Source: Actinomycetales bacterium JB111
GTDB taxonomy: Bacteria; Actinomycetota; Actinomycetes; Actinomycetales; Actinomycetaceae
Reading direction: 5' to 3'
Assembly: GCA_900163555.1 (NCBI GenBank)
Contig: FUHX01000033.1
Span: forward strand, 28,424-92,423
DNA length: 64,000 bases
The translations under genes were made by a program, and so were the position numbers. Below the pieces are notes generated by a model. That model was not told the origin of the DNA and did no database searches. It saw only the letters and a list, made by a program, of their open reading frames with translations. Position 1 is the stretch's first letter; the number at the start of each line of letters is the position of its first letter. Below are positions 37,719 through 46,130 of the stretch, one piece after another.

Positions 37719-38588
37719 ATGGCGCGCATCGCCGACTGGATCGAGGGCGCCCGCCCTCGCACGCTTCCGGCGGCGGTGGCCCCCGTACTGCTCGGATCGG
37801 GGGCGGCGGCCCAGGTCGGCGGCTTCTCCCTGCCCCGCGCGCTGCTCGCCGCGGGAGTCGCCCTCGCCCTCCAGGTCGGCGTGAACTACGCGAACGACTA
37901 CTCCGACGGCGTGCGCGGCACCGACGAGAACCGCACCGGCCCGCAGCGCCTGACCGGCGGCGGGCTTGCCGCGCCGGGGCGGGTGCTCGCGGCGGCGCTG
38001 GCGTCGTTCGGCGTGGCCGCGGTCCTCGGCCTCGTCCTGCTCGCGCTCTCCGGCGCGTGGTGGCTCCTTGCCGCCGGGGCGCTCGCGATCGTCGCCGCCT
38101 GGGGCTACACCGGGGGCCGCAGGCCGTACGGCTACCTCGGGCTCGGCGAGGTCTTCGTCTTCGCGTTCTTCGGGCTGCTCGCGACGGCCGGCACGACCTA
38201 CACGCAGGCCGCGACCGTGCCCTGGACGGGGTGGGTCGCCGCGGTCGGCGTGGGGCTCATCGCCTGCGCCCTGCTCATGGTCAACAACATCCGCGACATC
38301 CCGACGGACACCCCGGCCGGCAAGCGCACGCTCGCCGTCCGGCTCGGGGACCGTCCGTCCCGCGTCGTCTACGTGGCGATGCTCGGGGTGGCGCTCGCCC
38401 TCGGGATCGCGTGCGCCCTCGCGGCCCCGTTGGCGCTGCTCGTCATCCTCGCCGCACCGCTGATCGTCGCCTGCTGCCTGCCGGTCCTGCGCGGTAGGAC
38501 GGGGCGCGACCTCATCGTCGTTCTGCGCAACACCGGGTTCGCACAGCTCGCCTACGGCATCCTGCTGGGGCTCGGTCTGGCCCTCTGA
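37719..38588 (+). CDS. menA: 1,4-Dihydroxy-2-naphthoate polyprenyltransferase
   Basis: UbiA-family membrane prenyltransferase that attaches the polyprenyl tail to DHNA; 289 residues with eight or nine helices. The two aspartate-rich metal/diphosphate sites are NYANDYSDGVRGTD and MVNNIRDIPTD. The ATG at 37719 is preceded by GAGGAG about 5 nt upstream, so this gene has a conventional leader, consistent with being second in an operon after menE. Its prenyl donor is probably made by the synthase at 3921-4919. Confidence 0.95.
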   Translation: MARIADWIEGARPRTLPAAVAPVLLGSGAAAQVGGFSLPRALLAAGVALALQVGVNYANDYSDGVRGTDENRTGPQRLTGGGLAAPGRVLAAALASFGVAAVLGLVLLALSGAWWLLAAGALAIVAAWGYTGGRRPYGYLGLGEVFVFAFFGLLATAGTTYTQAATVPWTGWVAAVGVGLIACALLMVNNIRDIPTDTPAGKRTLAVRLGDRPSRVVYVAMLGVALALGIACALAAPLALLVILAAPLIVACCLPVLRGRTGRDLIVVLRNTGFAQLAYGILLGLGLAL

Positions 38589-38620
38589 GGCCTCCCCCGG
38601 CCCAGGACGAGGCGCCCTCT

Positions 38621-39142
38621 CTAGGAGGAGCCCTTGCCCCGCTCCTCGGAGTCGTCCCTGTGGTGCGTGGGCGAGTCCGCCAAGGCCTCCGGGACGTTCT
38701 CGAGCGACGAGGCGCCCCGCGGCTCATCCTCGGGCTCGTCGGCGGAGACGGCGGTGGAGGCTTCGGCGTCGGCGAGCGGTTCGCCGGCCGGCTCGACCAC
38801 CTCGGACGGCGAGGCGGTCACGGCCGGCGAGGCGTCGTCGTCGGGCCGGGCGGTGTCGGAGACGGCCGCGCCTGACTCGGAGTCAGCGGTCGACTCCTGC
38901 TCGTCGAGCAGGCGGTCCTCCTCCGCGTCGTCCTCGTTCACGCGCTCACGTCCGTGGTCGCGGTGTGCGATGACGCGGGCGGCGTCGTCGCGGATTCCCG
39001 GCAGGGCAAGGTAGCTCACCAGCGCTGCGAGGAGGAGGGCGCCGAGCCAGAGCAGCCACGAGCGGGCCCCCGCCAGGTAGAGCACACCGGCGACGGCAAG
39101 GAGAACGACGACGCGTGCCAGCGCGTACTTCAGGAGAGCCAC
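38621..39142 (-). CDS. DUF4229-type membrane protein
   Basis: Small membrane protein of 173 residues: two hydrophobic helices (about 5-50) in the DUF4229 pattern LLKYALARVVVLL ... LALPGIRDDAARVIAHR, followed by about 110 acidic, Ser/Ala-rich disordered residues. I chose the GTG at 39142 because a TACCCT box lies 7 nt upstream (39150-39155, minus strand); upstream ATG codons would overlap the divergent promoter. DUF4229 proteins commonly lie near men genes in actinobacteria; the function is unknown. Confidence 0.75.
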   Translation of the reverse strand: MALLKYALARVVVLLAVAGVLYLAGARSWLLWLGALLLAALVSYLALPGIRDDAARVIAHRDHGRERVNEDDAEEDRLLDEQESTADSESGAAVSDTARPDDDASPAVTASPSEVVEPAGEPLADAEASTAVSADEPEDEPRGASSLENVPEALADSPTHHRDDSEERGKGSS

Positions 39143-39149
39143 GGCGACC

Positions 39150-39203
39150 AGGGTAGACCGCACACCGGGCCGGGCCCGCAAGGCGGCCATGGCCACCTAC
39201 GCT
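39150..39203. promoter_or_regulatory. Divergent leaderless promoters
   Basis: TACCCT on the minus strand (39150-39155) serves the DUF4229 gene (7-nt gap). TACGCT on the plus strand (39198-39203) lies 6 nt before the ATG at 39210. Confidence 0.5.
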
Positions 39204-39209
39204 AGGGAG

Positions 39210-39725
39210 ATGCCCCGTGTCCTGCTCGCCGTTGTCGCCGTCGCCGTCATCGTGTTCGCGCTGGTGGACTGCGCGCGCACGGACGAGGACCGCATGCCGG
39301 TCCGCATCCCGAAGGCCCTGTGGATCCTGCTCATCCTGTTCCTCCCGGTCCTCGGAGGCGCCGCATGGATCGTCGCCTCGCGCCTCGCGCGCCCGGTGGC
39401 GGGCTCGCCCGCGACCCGCGGAGGCGGCTCGGCCGGCTCCTTCGGGCCGCTCGGTCCGACGTCGAGGCCGCCCGCTCGACCGGCCCGCAACGGCCCGCTC
39501 GCCCCCGACGACGACCCCGACTTCCTCGCCCGCCTCGAGGCCGATCGGCGCAGGCGCGAGCGGGAGAAGAAGGAACGCGAGGCCCGCGAGTCCGGGGGCG
39601 GCGCGGGCGCGGCGGACGCCGCGGGCGGGTCCGACGTCGGCGAGTCCGACGCGGACGGGGAAACCCCGCCGAAGGGCGGCACCGCGACCGACGACCCGCG
39701 GGACTCCCCCTCCTCGCCGGCCTAA
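39210..39725 (+). CDS. PLDc_N domain membrane protein
   Basis: A 171-residue protein with two N-terminal helices in the phospholipase-D-nuclease N-terminal pattern (LLAVVAVAVIVFALVDCART ... KALWILLILFLPVLGGAAWI), then a polar tail with a charged coiled-coil stretch (RLEADRRRREREKKEREARE). In this domain class the helices act as a membrane anchor and no nuclease domain follows here. The start is the ATG at 39210, leaderless pattern; an upstream in-frame ATG at 39189 overlaps the -10 box. The stop lies inside an 85-bp tandem duplication. Confidence 0.78.
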   Translation: MPRVLLAVVAVAVIVFALVDCARTDEDRMPVRIPKALWILLILFLPVLGGAAWIVASRLARPVAGSPATRGGGSAGSFGPLGPTSRPPARPARNGPLAPDDDPDFLARLEADRRRREREKKEREARESGGGAGAADAAGGSDVGESDADGETPPKGGTATDDPRDSPSSPA

Positions 39726-39845
39726 GAGCCCACTCCACCGGGCGGCCGGTCCACGACGAGGCGGCACCGCGACCGACGACCCGCGGGACTCCCGCTCTTC
39801 ACCGGCGTAGGAGCCCACTCCCCCGGGCGGCCTGTCCACGACGGG
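39676..39845. repeat. 85-bp tandem duplication across a gene end
   Basis: Copy 1 (39676-39760) covers the last 50 bp of the PLDc_N gene including its TAA stop plus 35 bp downstream. Copy 2 (39761-39845) follows directly with a few substitutions and carries its own in-register stop (TAG). The remaining gap to 40020 holds only a terminator hairpin. Confidence 0.88.
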
Positions 39846-39956
39846 GCCGCAACCTGCACGCCTCGGCGACCGTGAGCGCAGAGTGAGCACCGCCCCGACC
39901 GTCCCCGTGGGTCCGCGGACCGCTGTCGCGGTCGCTGGGAGCCCCGGACAGCAGCC

Positions 39957-39989
39957 AGCCGCGACACCGCGGTGAGCGGTGCCGCGGCT
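39957..39989. terminator. Hairpin between convergent genes
   Basis: Arms at 39957-39970 and 39976-39989 pair over 14 bp with one mismatch and a GGTGA loop. It lies 31 nt beyond the ccsB stop (minus strand) and also faces the plus-strand PLDc_N gene, so it could act in both directions. Confidence 0.6.
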
Positions 39990-40020
39990 CGGGGTGCCGG
40001 GGCCCGGAAGGCGGGCGCTT

Positions 40021-41025
40021 CTAGCCGAGGCCCGAGTAGGCGTGGCGCGAGTTGAGGAAGAGGTTGACCACGAAGTAATTCGCAAGGATCAGCCCGAATC
40101 CGGCGAGCGACAGGTAGGCCGCGCGGCGGCCCTCCCAGCCCCGGGTCAGGCGCGCGTGCAGGTAGGCCGCGTACACGATCCAGACGATGAGGGTCCAGAC
40201 CTCCTTGATGTCCCAGCCCCACGGTCGGCCCCAGGCGTGCTCGGCCCAGATCGCGCCGGCGATGAGCGTGAACGTCCACAGCACGAAGCCGACCGCGATG
40301 AGGCGGAAGCTCATGCGCTCGAACTGCGCGGAGGACGGCAGGCGGAGCGAGAGCCGCTCGCGCCAGGCGGCGAACCCCGTGCGCTCGACGGCCGCCTCGT
40401 CGGAACCGGTGCCGCCCGTGCCGGTCGCCGCCTCCGCCGCGCCGCCCGCGGGAACGAGCTCAGCAGTCCTCGTCCCGACCGAGGCGCGCTTGGCGCGGCC
40501 GATCTCCGCCCGCTCCTGGACGAGCTGGACCACCGAGAAGACCGCGCTGAGCCCGAGGACGCCGACGGCGCAGGTCGCCACGAACACGTGGATGATGAGC
40601 CAGTAGGAGTCGAGCGCCGGCGGCACGCCGTCCGCGCGCACGTACAGAACCGAGACGGCCAGCCCGAGCGACAGCAGGATCGGCAGCAGCAGGAACGTGC
40701 CGAGGTAGCGCAGGTCGAACTTCCGGCTGAACCCGAGGAACAGCACGACCGCGACCAGGGTGAACACGATCGAGAACTCGTACATGTTCGCCCACGGGAC
40801 GCGCTTGGTCGCCACCGCGCGGGTGATGACGCCCACCGCGTGGATGACTGCGCCCATCGTCAGGACGGACATGCCGATGTTCGCGAACCTCCGGCCCTGC
40901 TCGGCCTTGTCGGCGAGCCGGGCGAGATCGACCGCGAAGACGATCATGGCGATCGCGTAGGCCGCCATCGCTCCGTAGATGGCCGAGGTGGACACCTGGG
41001 CCAGCGTGGACTCGGGCATGTGCAT
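40021..41025 (-). CDS. ccsB: Cytochrome c biogenesis protein CcsB/CcsA (heme-handling)
   Basis: Integral membrane heme-delivery component of system II cytochrome c maturation, 334 residues with about eight helices. The WWD heme-binding signature WGRPWGWDIKEVWTL is near residue 265, and the conserved flanking histidines appear in AVIHAVGVITR and LIIHVFVAT. A polar Gly/Thr/Ala-rich loop of about 50 residues separates helices in the middle. The start is the ATG at 41025 (an ATG two codons in is possible). It is 113 bp downstream of resB; a CACAAT box at 41099-41104 may give it its own promoter. Confidence 0.93.
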   Translation of the reverse strand: MHMPESTLAQVSTSAIYGAMAAYAIAMIVFAVDLARLADKAEQGRRFANIGMSVLTMGAVIHAVGVITRAVATKRVPWANMYEFSIVFTLVAVVLFLGFSRKFDLRYLGTFLLLPILLSLGLAVSVLYVRADGVPPALDSYWLIIHVFVATCAVGVLGLSAVFSVVQLVQERAEIGRAKRASVGTRTAELVPAGGAAEAATGTGGTGSDEAAVERTGFAAWRERLSLRLPSSAQFERMSFRLIAVGFVLWTFTLIAGAIWAEHAWGRPWGWDIKEVWTLIVWIVYAAYLHARLTRGWEGRRAAYLSLAGFGLILANYFVVNLFLNSRHAYSGLG

Positions 41026-41138
41026 CCCTCTTCGATGGAGAGCGGCGGTGCGGGCGCCGTCGCAGATCAGGCGCCGTGGGTCGACGCCGTCGGTCGGGTG
41101 TCATTGTGCCGCACGGCCCCGCCGCGCAGAAGGCGCGG

Positions 41139-43058
41139 TCAGTCCTCGGTCACGGCCGTCCCGCTCTGCCCGGGCGCCGCGGGATCGTCCGAGGCCGTGT
41201 CGACGCGGTCGTCGTCGGTCTCCTCCTCGGCCAGGCCGAGCGCCGCGAGGAGGCGGTCCACCTCGCCGGCCGTCCCCGGGTCGTCACCGCGGGCGAGGGC
41301 CGCGGTCTCGAGCCGCGTCCTCTCCCCGCTGACGGTCAGGCGCACCCAGAGCCGACGGCGGGGCACGAACAGCGAGCCGAACAGGCCGACCATGGCCGCG
41401 ATCGAGGCGGCGAGCAGGTAGGGCAGCGTCGGGTCGTACCGGAGGTCCAGCGCGGCGAAACGGGGCATGTCCTCGAACGTGACCGTGCCCAGACCGTTCG
41501 GCAGCTCGACCGTGTCACCGGGCGTCATGTAGAGCGTGAGCGGCACCTGGCCGCCCTCCGCGGACCCGGCCGACCCGTCGTCGGCCGGCTCGTACACCTG
41601 CTCCATGCCGCCCGTGTCGAGGACGTACACGTTCTGGGGCACGCCGTCGTCGAGGCCGAGGTCGCCGGCCCACACGGTCAGCACGAGCAGCGGGTCGTTC
41701 GGCTGCGGGTGGATCGAGATGGGGAAGCCCGCGTCGGTCATTGCCGCGGTCGGGAAGAGGGTGCCCGTCAGGCCGAGCTGCTCCTGGCCGGGAGAGACGT
41801 CCGGGACCTTGACGACGCCCCGGGAGGTGTAGACGCCATCCTCCGGCAGGAACGGGACCGGCTGGGAGAACGCGACGGCGCCCTCCCCGTCGGTCACGGT
41901 GAGGCGGGGCGCGTAGCCGTTGCCGGACAGGTAGATGTTCGTGCCGTGGACGCCGAGCGGGTCGTTCACCCGGATGGCGCCGCCGATCTCGGTGCCGTCG
42001 GGTTCGGTCACGGTGACGTCGGCCTGGAAGTCCCGGGCCTGGGCGTCGACCGTGAACTGGGAGGAGAAGTCGTCCAGGGTGAGGACGAACGGCGTGAGCG
42101 ACCCGGTGCCGACGAGCGCCCCGGCGTCGAACGAGTCGTAGTCCACGACCGAGTTCGCGAAGCTGTCGCCCTGCACGATGACGGCCTGGCCGCGGTAGGA
42201 CAGCATCTGCCCCAGCCCGAAGGACACGAGGATTCCGAGCAGGGCGAGGTGGAAGAGGATGTTGCCCGTCTCACGCAGGTAGCCGCGTTCCGCGGAGACC
42301 TCGACGGCGCCGGCGTCGCCCTCGCGGACGACCGTGCGGAAGCGCCTCCTCAGCGCGAGGCGGACCTTCTCGGCGACCTCGGCCGGGGCGTTGCCCTCGA
42401 CCTCGTGGACCGAGTGCCCGACGAACCTGGTGAGCCGCCGCGGCACCTTCGGCGGCGCCGCGCGCATCGAGCGGACGTGGACGCCGATGCGCGGCACGAT
42501 GCAGCCGATGAGGGAGACGAACAGCAGGACGTAGACGGTCTGGAACCAGACCGAGGTGAACATGTCGAACAGCTCGAAGCGGTCGAACCACTCCGAGAGC
42601 CCGGGGTTGTTCGTGCGGAACCGTGCGACGGCCGCGGGGTCCGAGGTCGTCTGCGGGATGAACGCCCCCGGCAGCGAGGCGACGGCCAGCAGGAGCAGCA
42701 GCATGATCGCCACCCGCATGGACGTCAGCTGGCGCCAGGCCCAGCGCAGCCAGCCGACCACCGACAGCTTGGTCCCGGGCGCCGCGGCGGGCGCCGCGTC
42801 GCGGCCCTGGCCCGCCTTCGTGCTGAGGTTCGTCGGGTCCTCGTCCGCCCGGCCGGAGCGCCCCTCGCGCTCGTCGCGGTCGGACGAGGGGGTGGCGTCG
42901 TCGGTGATCTCGGGCTCCGTGCTCGGCTGGTCGGTGCTGTCGGGCCCCGTGGCGTCGGGTGCGGTGCCGTCGTCGGGTGTGGTGCGGCCTTCGTCGAGGT
43001 TCGTGGAGTTGTCGGGCCCAGTGCCGTCCGACTGCGTGCCGTCGGGTCCGGTGGTCAC
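41139..43058 (-). CDS. resB: Cytochrome c biogenesis protein ResB
   Basis: Partner of CcsB in system II cytochrome c maturation, 639 residues. After a polar N-terminus of about 100 residues (repeated DGT, PDxT and STEP-like words) the ResB domain begins with LRWAWRQLTSMRVAIMLLLL and shows further helices at FTSVWFQTVYVLLFVSLIGC and ETGNILFHLALLGILVSFGLG, a large extracytoplasmic domain, and a last helix before FVPRRRLWVRL. The GTG start at 43058 overlaps the ccdA stop (GTGA). The disordered N-terminal extension is unusual in length. Confidence 0.93.
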   Translation of the reverse strand: MTTGPDGTQSDGTGPDNSTNLDEGRTTPDDGTAPDATGPDSTDQPSTEPEITDDATPSSDRDEREGRSGRADEDPTNLSTKAGQGRDAAPAAAPGTKLSVVGWLRWAWRQLTSMRVAIMLLLLLAVASLPGAFIPQTTSDPAAVARFRTNNPGLSEWFDRFELFDMFTSVWFQTVYVLLFVSLIGCIVPRIGVHVRSMRAAPPKVPRRLTRFVGHSVHEVEGNAPAEVAEKVRLALRRRFRTVVREGDAGAVEVSAERGYLRETGNILFHLALLGILVSFGLGQMLSYRGQAVIVQGDSFANSVVDYDSFDAGALVGTGSLTPFVLTLDDFSSQFTVDAQARDFQADVTVTEPDGTEIGGAIRVNDPLGVHGTNIYLSGNGYAPRLTVTDGEGAVAFSQPVPFLPEDGVYTSRGVVKVPDVSPGQEQLGLTGTLFPTAAMTDAGFPISIHPQPNDPLLVLTVWAGDLGLDDGVPQNVYVLDTGGMEQVYEPADDGSAGSAEGGQVPLTLYMTPGDTVELPNGLGTVTFEDMPRFAALDLRYDPTLPYLLAASIAAMVGLFGSLFVPRRRLWVRLTVSGERTRLETAALARGDDPGTAGEVDRLLAALGLAEEETDDDRVDTASDDPAAPGQSGTAVTED

Positions 43059-43969
43059 AGCGGCATCCCCCACCCGGCGACGACGCCCTGCAGCCAGGCG
43101 GAGATCTCGTTCCACAGGCCGGTGACGAGGAGGACCCCGAGCGCCACGAGCAGCACTCCGCCGACGACCTGGATCGCCCGTGCGTGCCGGCGCACGGCCG
43201 CGAGGGCCCGTGCCGACCGCGCGACGGCGACCGCCGCGACCACGAACGGGATCCCGAGCCCGAGGCAGTACGCCACGGTGAGCACGAGCCCGCGGGTGGC
43301 CGACCGCTCCGACAGGGCGAGGGTGAGGACCGCGGCCAGGGTCGGGCCGATGCAGGGTGCCCAGCCCAGGCCGAAGACGACGCCGAGGACGGGAGCCCCG
43401 GCCAGTCCCGCGCGCGGCGCGATCGTCAGCCGGCGCTCGGCCTGCAGGAACGGGATCCAGCCCACGAAGGCGAGCCCGAGCAGGATGACAACGACGCCCG
43501 CGACCCGCAGCACGGTCGGCAGGACGGGGGCGATCGCGATCGCGAGCGACGAGACGGCCACGCCCGCGACGATCCACACGGCCGAGAAGCCGGCGACGAA
43601 CAGGATCGCGCCGATCGTCACGCGCCTGGTGCTCGCCCGCGGCGGGGCGGTCGCCAGCGGCAGCTGGGCGGTCGCGCCGACGCCCAGGGCCCCCGCCCTC
43701 TCGGCGGGCCGGGACGCACCCGGGCGGGCGTCGTCGTCGTCGGGATCGGTGGCGTCGGGATCGGCGACGGACGGGGCGGCGGCGGACGGGGCGGCGGCCG
43801 TGGGTGTCGGCGACCCCGTCAGCGCGCCGAGCAGCCCGACGTATCCCGGCAGCAGGGGCAGCACGCAGGGCGAGAAGAACGAGATCAGCCCCGCCAGCAG
43901 CGCCAGCGGGAGGGCGATGAGCATCGACCCCGAGGTGACGACCTCGCCGACGGATTCGAGGGCGAACAC
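43055..43969 (-). CDS. ccdA: Cytochrome c biogenesis thiol-disulfide transporter CcdA
   Basis: DsbD-type membrane protein that passes reducing equivalents outward for apocytochrome thiol reduction; 304 residues, six helices. The two redox cysteines are in SFFSPCVLPLLPGYVG (residue 35) and GLGWAPCIGPTLAAVL. A polar Asp/Pro/Ala loop at about residues 52-115 between helices 1 and 2 is long for the family. The GTG start at 43969 follows the thioredoxin gene stop with no gap (TGAGTG). Confidence 0.94.
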   Translation of the reverse strand: MFALESVGEVVTSGSMLIALPLALLAGLISFFSPCVLPLLPGYVGLLGALTGSPTPTAAAPSAAAPSVADPDATDPDDDDARPGASRPAERAGALGVGATAQLPLATAPPRASTRRVTIGAILFVAGFSAVWIVAGVAVSSLAIAIAPVLPTVLRVAGVVVILLGLAFVGWIPFLQAERRLTIAPRAGLAGAPVLGVVFGLGWAPCIGPTLAAVLTLALSERSATRGLVLTVAYCLGLGIPFVVAAVAVARSARALAAVRRHARAIQVVGGVLLVALGVLLVTGLWNEISAWLQGVVAGWGMPL

Positions 43970-44662
43970 TCAGGCCTCGGCGAGGACGTCGTCGATCAGG
44001 CCGCGCAGGACGGAGGGCTCCGCCTGGCCGAGGATGCGGGCCGCGACGCGGCCCTCGGGGTCGAGGACGACCGTGGTGGGCATCGCGGACAGCGGGACGA
44101 CGCCCTCGAAGGCGGCGACGGCGCGCGCGCCGGAGTCGTGGATCGACGGGTAGGGGACGGAGAAGGTGTTCTCGAACGCCTGGGCGGTGGCGACGTCGTC
44201 GCGCGGGTTGACGCCGATCATCGTGATCTCCTCGTCGTAGTCGGCGGCGATCGCCGCGAGGTCGGGGGCCTCCGCGCGGCACGGCGGGCAGGCGGCGTAC
44301 CAGAAGTTGACGACCGTGGCGCCGCCGGTGGCGTCGGCGATGTCGAACTCGGTGTCGTCGTAGGTGGTGCCGACGAGGTCGACCGGGTCGCCCCGCTCGC
44401 CCGGGTCCCAGGTGGAGTACGAGCCGTCGCCGGAGGAGTACCCGGCGCCGACGTCGCCGCCGCCCGCGGACGAGCCGGCGGGCGCGCAGGCGGACACCGA
44501 CAGCGCGAACGCCAGGACGGCGAGGACGCCGACGGCGCCGCGGGCCCGGGGGGCTGTGGTGCGGGTGCGGCCGGCGGTCGTGGCCGGGCTGGTGTTGGTG
44601 GCCGGGCCGGCGGTGGTGCGGGTGCGGCCGGTGGGCGCCGGTCGCGGGCGGGAGGAGGTCAT
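43970..44662 (-). CDS. TlpA/ResA-like thioredoxin lipoprotein
   Basis: Membrane-anchored extracytoplasmic thioredoxin, 230 residues, which reduces apocytochrome c cysteines using electrons from CcdA. It has an unusual Arg/Thr-rich N-terminus (about 40 residues), then a hydrophobic signal core and lipobox LSVSAC, then the thioredoxin fold with the active site WYAACPPCRAEAPDL and the cis-proline in AMPTTVVLDPEG. The ATG at 44662 overlaps the phosphatase stop (ATGA). A later start would give a more usual signal peptide. Confidence 0.91.
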   Translation of the reverse strand: MTSSRPRPAPTGRTRTTAGPATNTSPATTAGRTRTTAPRARGAVGVLAVLAFALSVSACAPAGSSAGGGDVGAGYSSGDGSYSTWDPGERGDPVDLVGTTYDDTEFDIADATGGATVVNFWYAACPPCRAEAPDLAAIAADYDEEITMIGVNPRDDVATAQAFENTFSVPYPSIHDSGARAVAAFEGVVPLSAMPTTVVLDPEGRVAARILGQAEPSVLRGLIDDVLAEA

Positions 44663-45453
44663 GCGTCGGCCACGTGGTCGTCGTCGAGCGCGGAGGCGGC
44701 GGTCGGGGGCGTGGGGGTCTCGCGCGGCAGGGGCGGGTGCTCGCGCGTGCCGGACCGCGTGCGGCCGCCGGCGGGCGTGCCGCCCGTGTTGACGGCGGCG
44801 GACGAGGTGCCCGGCGTGACGTCCTGCGCGTCCGCGACGAGGGCCGCGGCGGGCTCGTCGTAGGTCATGCCGACGAGCCGGCGGCGCTGGAAGTGCAGGG
44901 AGGTGAGCGAGGCGAGCGCGCACTCGCGGCGGCGCGGGTCGTGCGCGAGTGGGCGGCGCTCGACCGTGAGCCGGGTGATCCAGATCGGGAGCTGGTGGGA
45001 GACGAGGACGATCTCGCCGCCGTCCTCGTCGTCGGGCAGGACGCTGCGGACGGCGTCGGCCATCCGCTTCGCGATCGTCCGGTAGGCCTCGCCCCAGCTC
45101 GGCCGCAGCGGATTGACGTACAGGGGCCAGTTCCGCGGGTGCGCGAGGGAGGCCGGGTCGGCGCGCACGACGCGGCCCTCGAACGCGTTGCCGCCCTCGA
45201 TCAGGCGCGGGTCCGTGCCGACCTCCAGGCCGAACGCGGCGGCGACCGGCGCGGCCGTCTCCTGAGCCCGCTCGAGCGGCGAGGCGATCACGCGGGTGAC
45301 GTCGTGCCCGGTGGCCACGAGGTGGTCGGCGACGGTGCGTGCCATCGCCCGACCGCGCTCCGAGAGGTGGTATCCCGGCAGGCGCCCGTAGAGAACTCCG
45401 GCGGGATTGTGGACCTCGCCGTGGCGCATGAGATGGACGACCGTGTGGGGCAT
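44659..45453 (-). CDS. Histidine phosphatase family protein
   Basis: Phosphoglycerate-mutase-like phosphatase, 264 residues. The catalytic motif LMRHGE (H11) opens the protein, with SPLERAQETA and the second histidine in LVSHQLPIW. The Pro/Thr-rich C-terminal 50 residues are probably disordered. I chose the ATG at 45453 because a GACACT box lies 6 nt upstream. It heads the ccs operon, as does Rv0525 in M. tuberculosis; the substrate is unknown. Confidence 0.9.
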   Translation of the reverse strand: MPHTVVHLMRHGEVHNPAGVLYGRLPGYHLSERGRAMARTVADHLVATGHDVTRVIASPLERAQETAAPVAAAFGLEVGTDPRLIEGGNAFEGRVVRADPASLAHPRNWPLYVNPLRPSWGEAYRTIAKRMADAVRSVLPDDEDGGEIVLVSHQLPIWITRLTVERRPLAHDPRRRECALASLTSLHFQRRRLVGMTYDEPAAALVADAQDVTPGTSSAAVNTGGTPAGGRTRSGTREHPPLPRETPTPPTAASALDDDHVADA

Positions 45454-45459
45454 GGTCCC

Positions 45460-45465
45460 AGTGTC
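45460..45465 (-). promoter_or_regulatory. -10 box of the ccs operon
   Basis: GACACT on the minus strand, 6 nt before the phosphatase ATG; leaderless pattern. Confidence 0.45.
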
Positions 45466-45487
45466 GCAAACCGCGCGGGAGAATCGG

Positions 45488-45979
45488 TCAGGGACCGACG
45501 AATGGACCACTCGCCCGGGTCTCGATCTCGACCTCGTCGTCCTCGAGGAGGTCGGCCATGATCTCGCCGAGGGTGAGCATCTGCTCGTCGGTCAGCCGGT
45601 CGACGAGGCGGAGCCGGACGGCGTCGACGTGGCCCGGTGCCGCCTCCTTCAGTCGCTCGTAGCCGGAGTCGGTCAGGCGCGCGTTCACTCCCCTGCGGTC
45701 CTCCGAGGTGCTGCTGCGCTCCACGAAGCCGTCCTCCTCGAGCCGACGGACGGTGTGGGTGAGGCGGGAGCGGGAGTAGACGAGGTCCTCGGCGAGCGAG
45801 GACATGCGGCGCACCCGGCCAGGCGCCTCGGACAGGCGAACGAGCACCTCGTACTCGGACAGCGACAGACCGGCGCGCGTGCTGAGATCGTGGTTGACGT
45901 CCTCCAGCACCTGCGCGGAGGCGCGCAGGAAGAGCCGCCACGACCGCTGCTGGTCGATGCTGAGCCATTGGGTGTTCAT
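45488..45979 (-). CDS. MarR family transcriptional regulator
   Basis: Winged-helix repressor of 163 residues. The core helices read SLSEYEVLVRLSEAPG, the recognition region SRSRLTHTVRRLEEDGFV, and the wing SSTSEDRRGVNARLTDSG. The ATG at 45979 is divergent from yceI, with a 151-bp shared control region holding a strong palindrome. It very likely represses yceI and perhaps itself. The inducer cannot be inferred. Confidence 0.92.
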   Translation of the reverse strand: MNTQWLSIDQQRSWRLFLRASAQVLEDVNHDLSTRAGLSLSEYEVLVRLSEAPGRVRRMSSLAEDLVYSRSRLTHTVRRLEEDGFVERSSTSEDRRGVNARLTDSGYERLKEAAPGHVDAVRLRLVDRLTDEQMLTLGEIMADLLEDDEVEIETRASGPFVGP

Positions 45980-46042
45980 GCCACGCCCCTACTCTCGGTT
46001 CCCTGGTCGGGGCCGGCCGCCGGCTGCGCGGACGGCCCCCTG

Positions 46043-46071
46043 TTGCCTGGACGCCCAATATACTTTATGGT
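46043..46071 (+). promoter_or_regulatory. Sigma-70-type promoter of yceI
   Basis: TTGCCT (-35, 46043-46048), a 17-bp spacer, and TATGGT (-10, 46066-46071). The predicted transcription start near 46078 falls inside the palindrome at 46071-46090. This is an AT-rich island in a GC-rich region. Confidence 0.65.
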
Positions 46072-46090
46072 TCAATCGTTAACGATACAA
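46071..46090. promoter_or_regulatory. MarR-type operator palindrome
   Basis: A perfect 12-bp palindrome ATCGTTAACGAT (46075-46086) is flanked by matching TT and AA ends two bases out, giving a 20-bp dyad. It begins at the last base of the -10 box and covers the predicted start site, so a bound repressor would block yceI transcription. Confidence 0.7.
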
Positions 46091-46130
46091 CCATGGCCCC
46101 GCTGCCGGGCCGCGACCCCGAAGGATTACC

